Part shown: piece after piece, positions 8,149-16,086 of the stretch
Position numbering within the stretch: the first letter of the stretch is position 1
Layout: every line of letters begins with the position of its first letter
Assembly (NCBI GenBank): GCA_016869275.1
Contig: VGEO01000028.1
Location: 1-33,463 of the forward strand
Length of the DNA: 33,463 bases
Reading direction: 5' to 3'
DNA from: Alphaproteobacteria bacterium
GTDB taxonomy: Bacteria; Pseudomonadota; Alphaproteobacteria; SHVV01
The notes under the pieces: generated by a model
What the model saw: only the letters and a program-made list of their open reading frames with translations
What the model was told of the DNA's origin: nothing
Databases searched by the model: none
Program-made: the position numbers and the translations under genes

Positions 8149-9450
8149 ATGACCTACCTCTGCCGCGACTGCTTCGACACCTGGGACGATGCGGCGCTCG
8201 CCCGCTGCCCCGGGTGCGGTTCCCGGCGCACCGTCGGCCACGTCGAGCTCGAACGTTTGGGCGTCGCCCACCTCGACTGCGACGCGTTCTATGCGGCGAT
8301 CGAAATCCGTGACAATCCGGCGCTCGCCGAAAAACCCCTGATCGTCGGCGGCGGCAAGCGCGGCGTGGTTTCGACCTGCTGCTACCAGGCCCGCAAGTTC
8401 GGCGTCCGCTCGGCGATGCCGATGTTCCGTGCCCGCGCGCTCTGCCCGCAGGCGAACGTGGTCTTTCCCGACCACGCCAAGTACACGCGCGAGGCCAAAC
8501 GCATCCGCGCGATCCTCGATTCCTATACCCCCGCTATCGAGCCGCTCTCGATCGATGAGGCGTTCATCGACCTGCGCGGCACCGAGGCTGTCCATGGCCA
8601 GGCGCCGGCGGTAACGCTGGCTGTCATCGCGCGCCGGATCGAGGACGACATCGGTATCACCGTCTCGATCGGGCTTTCCTACAACAAGTTCCTGGCCAAG
8701 ATCGCGTCAGAACTCGACAAGCCGCGCGGTTTCGCCGTGATCGGCGAAGGCGAGGCGCGTCAGTTCCTGGCCGACAAGCCGGTGAGCCTGATCTTCGGCG
8801 TCGGCAAGGTGACGCGGGCGCGGCTCGAGCGCGACGGCTTTAGGACAATCGGCGCGCTCGCGACGGTGCCGAAAGCCGAGCTGGTGCGGCGCTACGGCAA
8901 GTTCGGGCACCGGCTGGCGGCGCTCGCCCGCGGCGAGGACGCGCGTGCGGTCGAGCCGGATCGCGACAGCAAGGGGCTCTCGGCCGAGACCACGTTCGAC
9001 GAGGACATCGCCGCGTTCGACCGCCTGCGCACCGTGCTGTGGGATCTGTCCGAGAAAGTCGCCGGCCGCCTGAAACGCGCTAACTATGCCGGGCGGGTCG
9101 TCGTCCTCAAGCTCAAGACCGCCCGCTTCAAGCTGTTGACGCGCCGGCGCACGTTGGCCGAGCCGACGCAGTGGGCGGACGCGATCTTCCGGACCGCCGA
9201 GCAGCTGCTCGAGCGCGAAGCCAAGGGGACGCGCTTCCGATTGATCGGGGTCGGCGTGGCCGACGTGGTCGCCGCCGACAGCGTACGCGAGCTCAGTCTG
9301 TTGGACCCCAAAGCGACCCGGCGCGCCGAGGTCGAGCAGGCGATCGATCGCGTGCGCGGCAAGTTCGGATTCGCCGCGATCGGCAAGGGTCGCGGGCTCG
9401 CACGGCCGAAACGGCCGGGCCCGGGCAAGAGCGGTCGGCAGCGCGCCTAG
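8149..9450 (+). CDS. dinB: DNA polymerase IV (Y-family, error-prone translesion) with N-terminal zinc-ribbon-like extension
   Basis: 433 residues. The palm/fingers motifs are AHLDCDAFYAAIE (metal-binding Asp43), RGVVSTCCYQARKFGVRSAM, and PLSIDEAFIDL (Asp136-Glu137). These are followed by the helix-hairpin-helix (IFGVGKVTRARLERDGFRTI) and the little-finger domain. Residues 1-30 carry two CxxC pairs (Cys5-x2-Cys8 and Cys20-x2-Cys23), a probable zinc knuckle placed ahead of the polymerase; this extension occurs in a subset of alphaproteobacterial DinB proteins. TTG 8137 is an alternative start four codons earlier. The C-terminus is basic and proline/glycine-rich with no obvious clamp-binding motif recognised. 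The gene ends in a stop codon shared with the convergent permease gene. No LexA box was identified in the 67-bp gap upstream. Confidence 0.92.
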   Translation: MTYLCRDCFDTWDDAALARCPGCGSRRTVGHVELERLGVAHLDCDAFYAAIEIRDNPALAEKPLIVGGGKRGVVSTCCYQARKFGVRSAMPMFRARALCPQANVVFPDHAKYTREAKRIRAILDSYTPAIEPLSIDEAFIDLRGTEAVHGQAPAVTLAVIARRIEDDIGITVSIGLSYNKFLAKIASELDKPRGFAVIGEGEARQFLADKPVSLIFGVGKVTRARLERDGFRTIGALATVPKAELVRRYGKFGHRLAALARGEDARAVEPDRDSKGLSAETTFDEDIAAFDRLRTVLWDLSEKVAGRLKRANYAGRVVVLKLKTARFKLLTRRRTLAEPTQWADAIFRTAEQLLEREAKGTRFRLIGVGVADVVAADSVRELSLLDPKATRRAEVEQAIDRVRGKFGFAAIGKGRGLARPKRPGPGKSGRQRA

Positions 9451-9456
9451 GCGCGC
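9441..9456. repeat. 16-bp perfect palindrome containing both convergent stop codons
   Basis: The sequence GCGCGCCTAGGCGCGC is its own reverse complement. The central CTAG provides the TAG stop of dinB on the plus strand (9448-9450) and the TAG stop of the permease gene on the minus strand (9447-9449). There is no spacer between the two genes. The palindrome lacks a loop and a T-tract, so it is not a conventional terminator, although both transcripts would carry it. Confidence 0.8.
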
Positions 9457-10280
9457 GCACCCGCCGCCGCCAGACGCGCGGCTTCCGCTTCGGCGTCGCC
9501 TTCGCGCCGACGCGAGACGTGCCAGGGCAGGGCGATCCGCTCGAACACGTCGACGATGAAGAACAAGGCCGTGCCCATGATCGCCAAGATCACGACGGCG
9601 GCGAACATGGTCGGGGTTTCGAACTGACCTTGCGCGACCAGGATGATGTAGCCCAAGCCCTTGTCCGACGCCACGAACTCGCCGACGATCGCGCCGATCA
9701 GGGCGAGCGTAATCCCGACCTTCATGCCGGCGAACAGGTGGGGGAGAGCGTTCGGGAAGCGGATCCGGGCCAGGGTCTGCAGCTTCGATGCCTTCATCGA
9801 ACGGGCCAAGTCGATCATCTCGGGGTCGACCGACTTCAAGCCCAGCACCATGTCGATCACGATCACGAACACCGCGATCATCGCGGCGATCGCGATCTTG
9901 GGTTCGATCCCGGTACCCATCCACACCACGAACAACGGCGCGACCGCGACCTTGGGAATGCTGTTCAGCGTCACCAGGAGCACGTAGAGCGTCTCTTCGA
10001 GAAAGCGCGACGACACGATCCCGATCGCGAGCAAGACGCCGACAATCACAGCGACGACGAAGCCGAATATGGTCTCGTAGAAGGTGTGCCACGAATGGGT
10101 GAGCAGATATTTCGGGTTCTCGAGAAACACCGCGAATATCTTGGTCGGCGCCGGCAATAGGAACGGCTTGATCGCAAGGACCTTGGTCAGGACCTCCCAC
10201 ACCACGAACGAGAGGACGAGCAGGAGAACGACCCGGCTCCAGCGCGGGAGGCTGTACCAGGCCTTGCCGATCGGGTTCAT
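9447..10280 (-). CDS. ABC transporter permease, NitT/TauT (SsuC/TauC/ThiX-like) family
   Basis: 277 residues with about six transmembrane helices (VVLLLVLSFVVWEVL, TIFGFVVAVIVGVLLAIGIV, IAIAAMIAVFVIVIDMVLGL, and FAAVVILAIMGTALFFIVDV near the end). The cytoplasmic EAA loop is SMKASKLQTLARIRFPNALP, the contact to the ATPase. NSIPKVAVAPLFVVWMGTG is the characteristic NitT/TauT signature. The ATG overlaps the end of the ATPase gene by four bases (ATGA), so the two are translationally coupled. The substrate class for this family is sulfonate, taurine, nitrate, bicarbonate or the thiamine pyrimidine. No binding protein gene is beside it, so the ligand is not determined. An antisense open frame of about 500 codons across this gene and dinB is a GC-rich shadow. 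Confidence 0.9.
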   Translation of the reverse strand: MNPIGKAWYSLPRWSRVVLLLVLSFVVWEVLTKVLAIKPFLLPAPTKIFAVFLENPKYLLTHSWHTFYETIFGFVVAVIVGVLLAIGIVSSRFLEETLYVLLVTLNSIPKVAVAPLFVVWMGTGIEPKIAIAAMIAVFVIVIDMVLGLKSVDPEMIDLARSMKASKLQTLARIRFPNALPHLFAGMKVGITLALIGAIVGEFVASDKGLGYIILVAQGQFETPTMFAAVVILAIMGTALFFIVDVFERIALPWHVSRRREGDAEAEAARLAAAGARA

Positions 10281-11059
10281 GTCCGTTCCCTATAGACGCC
10301 GAGGCGCTCGAAGATTTCGCGGATGCGAGTCGAGTACTGGCCGAATTCGCGCGTCTCGCGGATGGCGAGCTTGCGCGGCCGCGGCAAATCGATCTCGATC
10401 ACTTCGACGACTTCGCCGGGGTCGCGCTTCATCACCACGACGCGATCGGAAAGGAACACCGCCTCAGCGATCGAGTGGGTGATGAACATCACGGTCTTCT
10501 TGGTCTCGTTCCAGATCCGCTGCAGCTCGATGTTGAGCTCGTCGCGCGTCAACGCATCGAGCGCGCCGAATGGTTCGTCCATCAGCAGGAATGCCGGGTC
10601 TTGCAGCAACGCCCGCGCGATCGCGACCCGCTGGCGCATGCCACCCGACAGTTCCCACGGGTAGCGGCTCTGGAAGCCGTCGAGTCCGAACAAGACCAGG
10701 AGGTCGTTGGCGCGGCGGGTGAAGTCCTTCTTGTCGCCGCGGCGGAACTCGATCGGCAGCAGGACGTTGTCCATGACCGAGCGCCAATCGAGCAACACGT
10801 CGCGCTGAAAGACGATGCCGAGATTCTCGGGCGGACCGCTGACGACGGTGCCGCGAATCTTGACCGCGCCCCCCGTGGTCGGCTCGAGGCCGGCCACGCA
10901 CTTCAGCATCGTGCTCTTGCCGCAGCCGCTCGGCCCGACCACGCTCATGAATTCGCCGGCGCGAATCTCGAGGTTGATGTTCTTGAGCGCGGTCACATCG
11001 CCGCGCCGGGACCAGAACGTTTTCCCGACGCCGCGCAGGTCTGCGTAGATTTCGGCCAC
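10277..11059 (-). CDS. ABC transporter ATP-binding protein, NitT/TauT (SsuB/TauB-like) family
   Basis: 260 residues. Walker A is GPSGCGKST (42-50), the Q-loop is IVFQRDVLLDW (Gln85), the signature is LSGGMRQRVAIARALL (from 137), Walker B is FLLMDEPFGALD (157-168) and the H-loop histidine is His195 (MFITHSI). The phrase MDEPFGALDALTRDELN is typical of nitrate/sulfonate/taurine importers. The C-terminal ~40 residues (LPRPRKLAIRETREFGQYST) are the usual family extension. It is coupled to the permease by a four-base overlap and lies 120 bp downstream of the isochorismatase-like gene on the same strand, so all three may be co-transcribed. Confidence 0.92.
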   Translation of the reverse strand: MAEIYADLRGVGKTFWSRRGDVTALKNINLEIRAGEFMSVVGPSGCGKSTMLKCVAGLEPTTGGAVKIRGTVVSGPPENLGIVFQRDVLLDWRSVMDNVLLPIEFRRGDKKDFTRRANDLLVLFGLDGFQSRYPWELSGGMRQRVAIARALLQDPAFLLMDEPFGALDALTRDELNIELQRIWNETKKTVMFITHSIAEAVFLSDRVVVMKRDPGEVVEVIEIDLPRPRKLAIRETREFGQYSTRIREIFERLGVYRERT

Positions 11060-11179
11060 AACCTCCCCCGACTTGCGACCCGCGGTGGGGCCATTCTCGT
11101 TGCGCGCGGAGCGTACGCGAAATCGTTTGGAGCGACAACTCGGGTTTTCGGTCAGGCGTTCGCGATTTACGGACGCTTT

Positions 11180-11914
11180 TCAGCGGCTAGGCGCGTTCGA
11201 ACCGAGCTGCGGGAAAAGGTCGTTGGCTACGGTCTCGAGATAGCCGATCGCTTCGCCGCTGCCGATGACGTCGCCGTATTTGGCGTTCATATCGCACAGG
11301 TTGATCGCATGCGAGGCGATCGAGCGGTCGAAACAGGCGTCCTCGACGATCGTGCAGCGGAAATTGTAGCTGAAGGCGTCGATTACCGCGGCGCGCACGC
11401 ACCCGGAGGTCGTGGTGCCGGCGAACACGATGCTGTCGACCTTGAGCGAGATCAGATAGTCGAGAAGCGGGGTACCGTGAAACACGCTCGGCTTCTTCTT
11501 GTAGACGATGACGTCGCGGTCGGCGGGCGCGATCTCGGCAACGATGGCGTTGCCGTTGACCGCGCGGGTCACGTCTTCGTTGATGCGTCCGGCTTTGAGC
11601 GACCAGCCGCCGAGGTCGAATCCGTCGGCACGAAAGTCGTTGGTCGAATAGAAGATCGGCAAGCGCTTGCGGCGGCCGACCTCGAGCAGGCGTCGGATCA
11701 CCGGGATCGCCGTCCATGCGTCTTCGCCGCAGCTATGCGGCCACCGTTCGATCGACGTCAAGATCGGCTCGGGCTTGTCGCCGCAAAAGTTGTAGTTGAC
11801 GTCGATGACGAGGAGGGCCGGGCGCTCGCCGAAGCCGGCGCGCTGCCCGTGGCCCGAGGCCTCGAACACCTGCTTGTCCCGCTCGGTCAGGAACGAGTCC
11901 CAGATCCGTGCCAT
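11180..11914 (-). CDS. Isochorismatase-fold cysteine hydrolase (amidase-like)
   Basis: 244 residues. The catalytic triad of the superfamily is visible: Asp38 in PALLVIDVNYNF, a lysine in VIVYKKKPSVF (Lys140/141), and Cys172 in AGTTTSGCVRAAVIDAF, preceded by the expected cis-peptide-type turn. RPALLVIDVN and TSGCVRAAVID resemble N-carbamoylsarcosine amidase, maleamate amidohydrolase and related C-N hydrolases more than true isochorismatases. An N-terminal extension of about 30 residues (IWDSFLTERDKQVF) is common in the N-carbamoylsarcosine-type group. The gene is upstream of the ABC ATPase/permease pair on the same strand and divergent from the TenA/PqqC-fold gene, with 124 bp between the starts. 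The substrate may be what the transporter imports. Confidence 0.82.
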   Translation of the reverse strand: MARIWDSFLTERDKQVFEASGHGQRAGFGERPALLVIDVNYNFCGDKPEPILTSIERWPHSCGEDAWTAIPVIRRLLEVGRRKRLPIFYSTNDFRADGFDLGGWSLKAGRINEDVTRAVNGNAIVAEIAPADRDVIVYKKKPSVFHGTPLLDYLISLKVDSIVFAGTTTSGCVRAAVIDAFSYNFRCTIVEDACFDRSIASHAINLCDMNAKYGDVIGSGEAIGYLETVANDLFPQLGSNAPSR

Positions 11915-12038
11915 CGCGATCCCCCCTTGGCTCGATCGCCTTGCAGTCTAGTCGCCCGGTCCAAGCGCCGCCACGGGGCGTTGACCGCGGCCGGCCGCTT
12001 GCGCCACAGTGTCGCAAAACGCCAGGGAGGGCGGGATC

Positions 12039-12776
12039 ATGGCGAGCTTGGATGTAATCGAGGGTGTCGCCTACAAAGACAAGCCGGTCGGCACCGAAGC
12101 GCTGATCGCGGAACTCGATCGGATCATGGCGCGGCCGGGCCAGAATCGGCTCGAACATCCGGTCATCCACGCGCTCGAGCGCGGCGAACTCAGTAGGAAC
12201 CAGATCGCCGGGTGGATCTATCAAATCACCTGTTGGGCCAATCCGACCAACATCCTGTTGGGTTCGCTCTACGCGCGCTGCCAGGACGAGGACCTGCGCA
12301 AGATGGTGCTCGATAACTTGGCCGAGGAGGAATACGGGAGCGAATCCGGGACTGCCGGCCACGTCGAGCTGTTCGAACGGACGTTCACCGAGTTGGGGTG
12401 GGACGAGCAGCGCCGGCGCCGGGAGCCGGTGCTGATGGACACGTGGGCGCTCGCCCACTGGTTCGAAGTCGTCCTCACCCAGCGGCCGATCGCCGAAGGC
12501 ATCGCGGCGGCTTCGTTCTCGGCCGAGCGCATCAACCCGCTGTGCTTCGGCCGGATCGAACAGGCGATGCGCAAGCACTACGCGATCAGCGACTACGGAT
12601 TGCAGTCGATAGCCGTGCACGCCTCGCACGTCGAAGTCGAGCACGGCAGCCTGGGGCCGTCCGCGTTCGCACGCTACTGCACGACCGCGGACGCGCAGAA
12701 CCGCCTTCGCTTCACCGTCGCGCACACCAACGAGCTCTATTATCGGCAGTGGATGAGCTTCAAGCACTACGCCTGA
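12039..12776 (+). CDS. TenA/PqqC-fold (heme-oxygenase-like, HDO-type) protein
   Basis: 245 residues, all-helical pattern. The block VLDNLAEEEYGSESGTAGHV (residues 90-109) is typical of the PqqC/TenA/CADD heme-oxygenase-like superfamily, with a Glu cluster at 96-98 and His108. The last helix pair carries HASHVEVEHG (His194, His197, Glu199, Glu201, His202). This resembles the HxxxDxxH metal motif of heme-oxygenase-like diiron oxidases but is shifted by one residue. Members include cofactor-free PqqC, thiaminase TenA and diiron enzymes such as UndA and CADD; which type this is cannot be decided. ATG 12039 has GGGAGGG upstream and is preferred over an in-frame TTG/GTG-type start at 12009. It is divergent from the isochorismatase-like hydrolase and ends 9 bp from the convergent VOC gene. 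Confidence 0.75.
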   Translation: MASLDVIEGVAYKDKPVGTEALIAELDRIMARPGQNRLEHPVIHALERGELSRNQIAGWIYQITCWANPTNILLGSLYARCQDEDLRKMVLDNLAEEEYGSESGTAGHVELFERTFTELGWDEQRRRREPVLMDTWALAHWFEVVLTQRPIAEGIAAASFSAERINPLCFGRIEQAMRKHYAISDYGLQSIAVHASHVEVEHGSLGPSAFARYCTTADAQNRLRFTVAHTNELYYRQWMSFKHYA

Positions 12777-12785
12777 AGCGCGATC

Positions 12786-13217
12786 TCAACTCGATGATCG
12801 CGTGCCCGGGATCGCGGGCCCCTTGAGTTCGACGGTGTTGCCGTCAGGATCCTTGATGTAGATCGAGGGGCCGGTGCCCTCGGCGCCGTAGCGCTGATTG
12901 ACGTCGCCGACCTCGATCCCGTTACGTTCGAGGTGCGTGCGGATCGCCGCGGCGTCGAACGGCGCGATCTGCAGAGCGAAGTGATCGAGGTTACGCCCGC
13001 TCGCGCCGGGACCGGCACCGAGCGGCTTGCCGAGTACCGACTCGACCGGCACCAAATCGATCAGCGAATTGCCGGCGCGCAGCTGAACGAGACCAAACTC
13101 AGGCAGGCGCCGCTCCTCGCGACAGCCGAGCACGCCGCAATAGAAGGCGAGCGAGCGCTGCAAATCGGCGACCCGCAGCACGAGATGGTCGAGCCCGCGA
13201 ATGGTGACGGCAGTCAT
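12786..13217 (-). CDS. Glyoxalase/VOC-superfamily protein
   Basis: 143 residues, one VOC domain of two beta-alpha-beta-beta-beta modules. His11 in RGLDHLVLRVADLQRSLAFY, His79 in NLDHFALQI and Glu130 in KDPDGNTVELKGP are the expected metal-ligand positions, so a metal-dependent lyase, dioxygenase or fosfomycin/bleomycin-resistance-type activity is possible. The substrate is unknown. ATG 13217 overlaps the stop of the peptidoglycan-binding-domain gene by four bases (ATGA), so it is the last gene of the polyketide-synthase operon. Nine bases separate its stop from the convergent TenA/PqqC-fold gene. Confidence 0.85.
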   Translation of the reverse strand: MTAVTIRGLDHLVLRVADLQRSLAFYCGVLGCREERRLPEFGLVQLRAGNSLIDLVPVESVLGKPLGAGPGASGRNLDHFALQIAPFDAAAIRTHLERNGIEVGDVNQRYGAEGTGPSIYIKDPDGNTVELKGPAIPGTRSSS

Positions 13218-14950
13218 GGTTTGGCCTCGGCGCGTTTGCGCGGAACGTCGTTCGCGCTCACCGCGAGCAAGCTGGCGGCGACTTTGGCAACGGCCTGCGC
13301 CCGCGCCCACGGGCTGGTGATGGTTTGGGTCGTTTTGGCCGCGCGCTCGAATAGCTGCCGCGCCAACGCCCCGGGCCCGGTCGCGGCCAGGCTTTGCGCC
13401 AGATTGGCGAGAACCCAGGCTTGATCGTAGGGGTTCTTGATCGCATCGAGCGCTTGCTCGGCCGCCGCAGTCGCCGCGGCGGTGCCGGTCCCATTGCCGC
13501 CGCGCTCATGGGCAGCGGCGATCGACCAGAGCGAGTCGGCCTTGAGGCGCGGATCACCGATCCGCGCTGCAACCGCCGATGCTTTGTCGAGTACGGCGAT
13601 CGCAATGTAGGACTGCACTACGTTGCTGATCGCGTAATCGCGGGCGTAGGCGGCGCGGGCGTCGATGGCAGCGGTCGACGCCAGGGCGTCATCCAGCGTC
13701 CGCATCGCCTCGACGCGGGCGCCGGCCCGATGTTGAGCGACCGCGATCCGGCCCAACGCCAGGATACGGTAGCGATCTTCGCCGAGCGCCTGCGCAGACT
13801 TGAGCGCCGGCACGGTCTCGCCGCTCCGGATATGCGCGTTGACCTGCGCGATCAGAATCGAGGCGTGGTGCTTGGGATCGCGAATGCGGGCGAGCAGGGC
13901 CGCGGCTTGATCGCGGCGGCCGAGGTCGGCCAAGCCGGCGACGACATCGCCGAGGAGCGATTCGCGCTTGTCGGCATCGCCTTCGTTTTCGGCGATCGTC
14001 AGGGCGCGGTCGATCACGGTATCGGAGAGCTGCCGCGCGTCGCGCTGCGCGAGGTCGACCGCCAACGCCCGCAGCGTCGCGACGCGGCGGCGGGTTTCGC
14101 TCGAATCCTTGCTCAATTCGAGGATACGGTCGATCGAGGCCCGTGCCGCTTGGCTATCGCCGGCACCGATCTCGGCCGGCGCGATCGCCGCCAACGCCTC
14201 GGCCTGACTCCACGACAGCGGGATCGTCGCGGCGACGGCGTGAGCCTCGGCGAGGCGTCCGATGTCGGCAACGGCCCGCACGATGTTGCGCAGGCCGGCG
14301 ATGATAAGCCGCGGATCGTCGACCAGCCGCAGCGTACCCAGCGCGTCATCGATGCGGCCGGCGCGGGCTTGGGTGATGACGATCTCGCCGAACACCCAGT
14401 CGCGAAAGTGCACCTGGTGGACAGCCTTCGCGCTCGCCACCGCCTCATCGAGCAGGCACGGCACCGTCGGCTCGGCCAAACAACCAGACGCGTCGCGCGT
14501 CGGGTCGGCGGGGTCGAGCGCCTTGCGGTCGGTTACCAACGCCCGTGTCGCCGACTGGCTGGCGAGCGCCTCGCGCGCGCTGGCGATCTGGCTTTCGCGC
14601 GTATCCTGCAGGCGAAGGCGGAGCTGCTTGACCTCTTCGACCAGCTGGAGGAGCTCGAGCAGCGTGTAGCTCGGCTGGCCGGTGACCTCGGCGCCGGTCC
14701 GTTCCTGGTATAGCCGGATCGCCGCTTCGGTCGCCGGGTTCATGCGGCTAGTGACCGGGCCGAGATAGAAACCGAGCTCGGCCAGCGCCGCCTGTATCTT
14801 GCGCACCAATGAACCGTCGGCGCGGTTCTTGGCGATCTCGTCCTGGTCGGCGAGCGCGGCTAGCTCGACGACCGGCGCCGCTGCGATCGCGGCGCTCCCG
14901 GCGTTCAGCGCAACGCCGCAGCCAAAAATAAGAGCGGCAATCCGTCTAAT
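13214..14950 (-). CDS. Exported peptidoglycan-binding-domain protein with long helical (TPR-like) repeat region; probable ATT start
   Basis: The open frame gives 531 residues from a TTG at 14809, but the same frame runs upstream to 14974 and encodes a convincing signal peptide: RRIAALIFGCGVALNAGSAA then IAAAPVVEL. No ATG, GTG or TTG starts that segment. An ATT at 14948-14950 lies eight bases after AAGGA, so I place the start there (578 residues). Residues 49-90 (VRKIQAALAELGFYLGPVTS, then NPATEAAIRLYQERTG) are a PG_binding_1 domain. Residues 95-130 are a short coiled coil. From about 160 to the end are degenerate 30-40 residue helical repeats (ARAGRIDDALGTLRLVDDPR; AALLARIRDPKHHASILIAQ). It is probably periplasmic. 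It lies 24 bp after the Sel1 gene and overlaps the VOC gene. Confidence 0.75.
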   Translation of the reverse strand: MRRIAALIFGCGVALNAGSAAIAAAPVVELAALADQDEIAKNRADGSLVRKIQAALAELGFYLGPVTSRMNPATEAAIRLYQERTGAEVTGQPSYTLLELLQLVEEVKQLRLRLQDTRESQIASAREALASQSATRALVTDRKALDPADPTRDASGCLAEPTVPCLLDEAVASAKAVHQVHFRDWVFGEIVITQARAGRIDDALGTLRLVDDPRLIIAGLRNIVRAVADIGRLAEAHAVAATIPLSWSQAEALAAIAPAEIGAGDSQAARASIDRILELSKDSSETRRRVATLRALAVDLAQRDARQLSDTVIDRALTIAENEGDADKRESLLGDVVAGLADLGRRDQAAALLARIRDPKHHASILIAQVNAHIRSGETVPALKSAQALGEDRYRILALGRIAVAQHRAGARVEAMRTLDDALASTAAIDARAAYARDYAISNVVQSYIAIAVLDKASAVAARIGDPRLKADSLWSIAAAHERGGNGTGTAAATAAAEQALDAIKNPYDQAWVLANLAQSLAATGPGALARQLFERAAKTTQTITSPWARAQAVAKVAASLLAVSANDVPRKRAEAKP

Positions 14951-14974
14951 CGGTATCGTCCTTAGGGTTGACCG

Positions 14975-15541
14975 TCATCCCGCGCCCGACCCGCAGGGGC
15001 CGAAACTGTCGCGGGCGCCGCCCTCCCAGGGCCCGCTCAAATTAGCACAGCGCGGGCGCCAGTCGCGCGCGAGGCGGCGGGCGCGCTCGAGGTCGGCAGG
15101 GTTCAGAGCCTTGGCGGCGTCGTCGCGCAACGTCGTCGCCTGGATGGCGAGGCCGGGGACGCCGCTGTTGGCGACGAGGGTGAGCCACATGTAGGCGGTG
15201 ACCGGATCGGGGGCGAGTCCGACCCCCCGCAGGTGGAGCGAACCGTAAGCGAGCTGCGCCGGCGGGTAGCCCTGCATCGCCGCCTTGTGAAACCACACGG
15301 CGGCGTCGCGGATGTCTTTGGCGACGCCGCGACCGTTGAAGGACATGACCCCGATCATGAACTCGGCGGCGCCGTGGCCGCGTTCGGCCAATCGCCGGAA
15401 CTCGGCGATCGCCGCGGCATAACGGTTGGCTTCATAGTCGCGAATCGCGCCGTCGTAGTCGGCAGCCGCGGGCGCCGCGCCGGCGAAGGTCATCGCGGCA
15501 CCGAGCGCGACAAGGGCAAACAACGAAGAGCGGGCGGACAT
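14975..15541 (-). CDS. Exported Sel1-repeat protein
   Basis: 188 residues. Residues 1-27 are a clear signal peptide (MSARSSLFALVALGAAMTFA ending PAAA before DYDGA). The mature part has Sel1-like repeats: YAAAIAEFRRLAERGHGAAE, FMIGVMSFNGRGVAKDIRDA, AVWFHKAAMQGYPPAQLAYG and GLAPDPVTAYMWLTLVANSG. These follow the A-x-x-x-(L/F)-G-x-x-(Y/F)-x-x-G-x-G-V pattern that forms a TPR-like solenoid. The C-terminal ~20 residues are Gly/Ser/Cys-rich. Sel1 proteins scaffold protein complexes; in the periplasm they are linked to envelope assembly and stress. It lies 44 bp downstream of the methyltransferase gene and 24 bp upstream of the peptidoglycan-binding gene. Confidence 0.85.
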   Translation of the reverse strand: MSARSSLFALVALGAAMTFAGAAPAAADYDGAIRDYEANRYAAAIAEFRRLAERGHGAAEFMIGVMSFNGRGVAKDIRDAAVWFHKAAMQGYPPAQLAYGSLHLRGVGLAPDPVTAYMWLTLVANSGVPGLAIQATTLRDDAAKALNPADLERARRLARDWRPRCANLSGPWEGGARDSFGPCGSGAG

Positions 15542-15585
15542 GATTACTCGAGCATATTCATAGGTCGGTCGTCTTGCCAACCGTG

Positions 15586-16086
15586 TCAAGGGCGGCGCCG
15601 CGGCCCGAGCGCGTGGTCCTCGACCTGGATGCGGTGGGCGAGTAGCGCGAGATTGGCGATCGAGAACAGGATCGCGAGCTCCCATAACTCGAAACAAAGC
15701 GGCAGCACCGCGATCTCGAGTACGACGATCAGGTAATTGGGGTGGCGTAGGAACCGATAGGGCCCGCGCCGCACCAGAGGCTCGCCCGGCAGGGTGATGA
15801 CGCGGGTGGTCCAATAACGGCCGAGCGCCACCACCACCCAGACGCGCGCCGCTTGCAGCACGAAAAAGACCGCGAACCAACCGAGATCGAGCGTCGCGGC
15901 GGCGCGCCCGCTCCACCACACCGCGGCGAGCCAGCTCGCGTGCAGGACGATGAACAGCGGGTAATGACGAGCGCCGACCTCGATCCCGCCCCTGGCGCGG
16001 AGCGCGCGCTCGTTGCCGCGCGCGTAGGCGAGTTCGCCCAGCCGCTGCAACGCGACCGCGAGCACGATCCAGTCGGCGGCGGTCAC
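15586..16086 (-). CDS. Isoprenylcysteine carboxyl methyltransferase (ICMT)-family membrane methyltransferase, BpsB/SrsB-like
   Basis: 166 residues with about four hydrophobic segments. The C-terminal block VRRGPYRFLRHPNYLIVVLE followed by AHRIQVEDHAL is the ICMT/phospholipid-methyltransferase-like SAM-binding signature. The gene overlaps the type III polyketide synthase by four bases (ATGA at 16083-16086). In Bacillus (BpsA/BpsB) and Streptomyces (SrsA/SrsB) a protein of this family O-methylates the lipidic pyrone or resorcinol made by the adjacent type III PKS. By that precedent this protein probably methylates the product of the neighbouring synthase at the inner membrane. This role is inferred from context, not from its own sequence. 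Confidence 0.85.
   Translation of the reverse strand: MTAADWIVLAVALQRLGELAYARGNERALRARGGIEVGARHYPLFIVLHASWLAAVWWSGRAAATLDLGWFAVFFVLQAARVWVVVALGRYWTTRVITLPGEPLVRRGPYRFLRHPNYLIVVLEIAVLPLCFELWELAILFSIANLALLAHRIQVEDHALGPRRRP

Noticed and set aside
8707-10200. Long minus-strand open frame of about 500 codons over dinB and the permease gene
   Set aside because: It is antisense to dinB and out of frame with the permease, with Arg/Asp/Gly-rich composition typical of GC-rich shadows and no recognisable motif.
10475-12196. Long plus-strand open frame of about 570 codons over the ABC ATPase and isochorismatase-like genes
   Set aside because: Both underlying minus-strand genes have complete catalytic motifs; the plus-strand reading has none.
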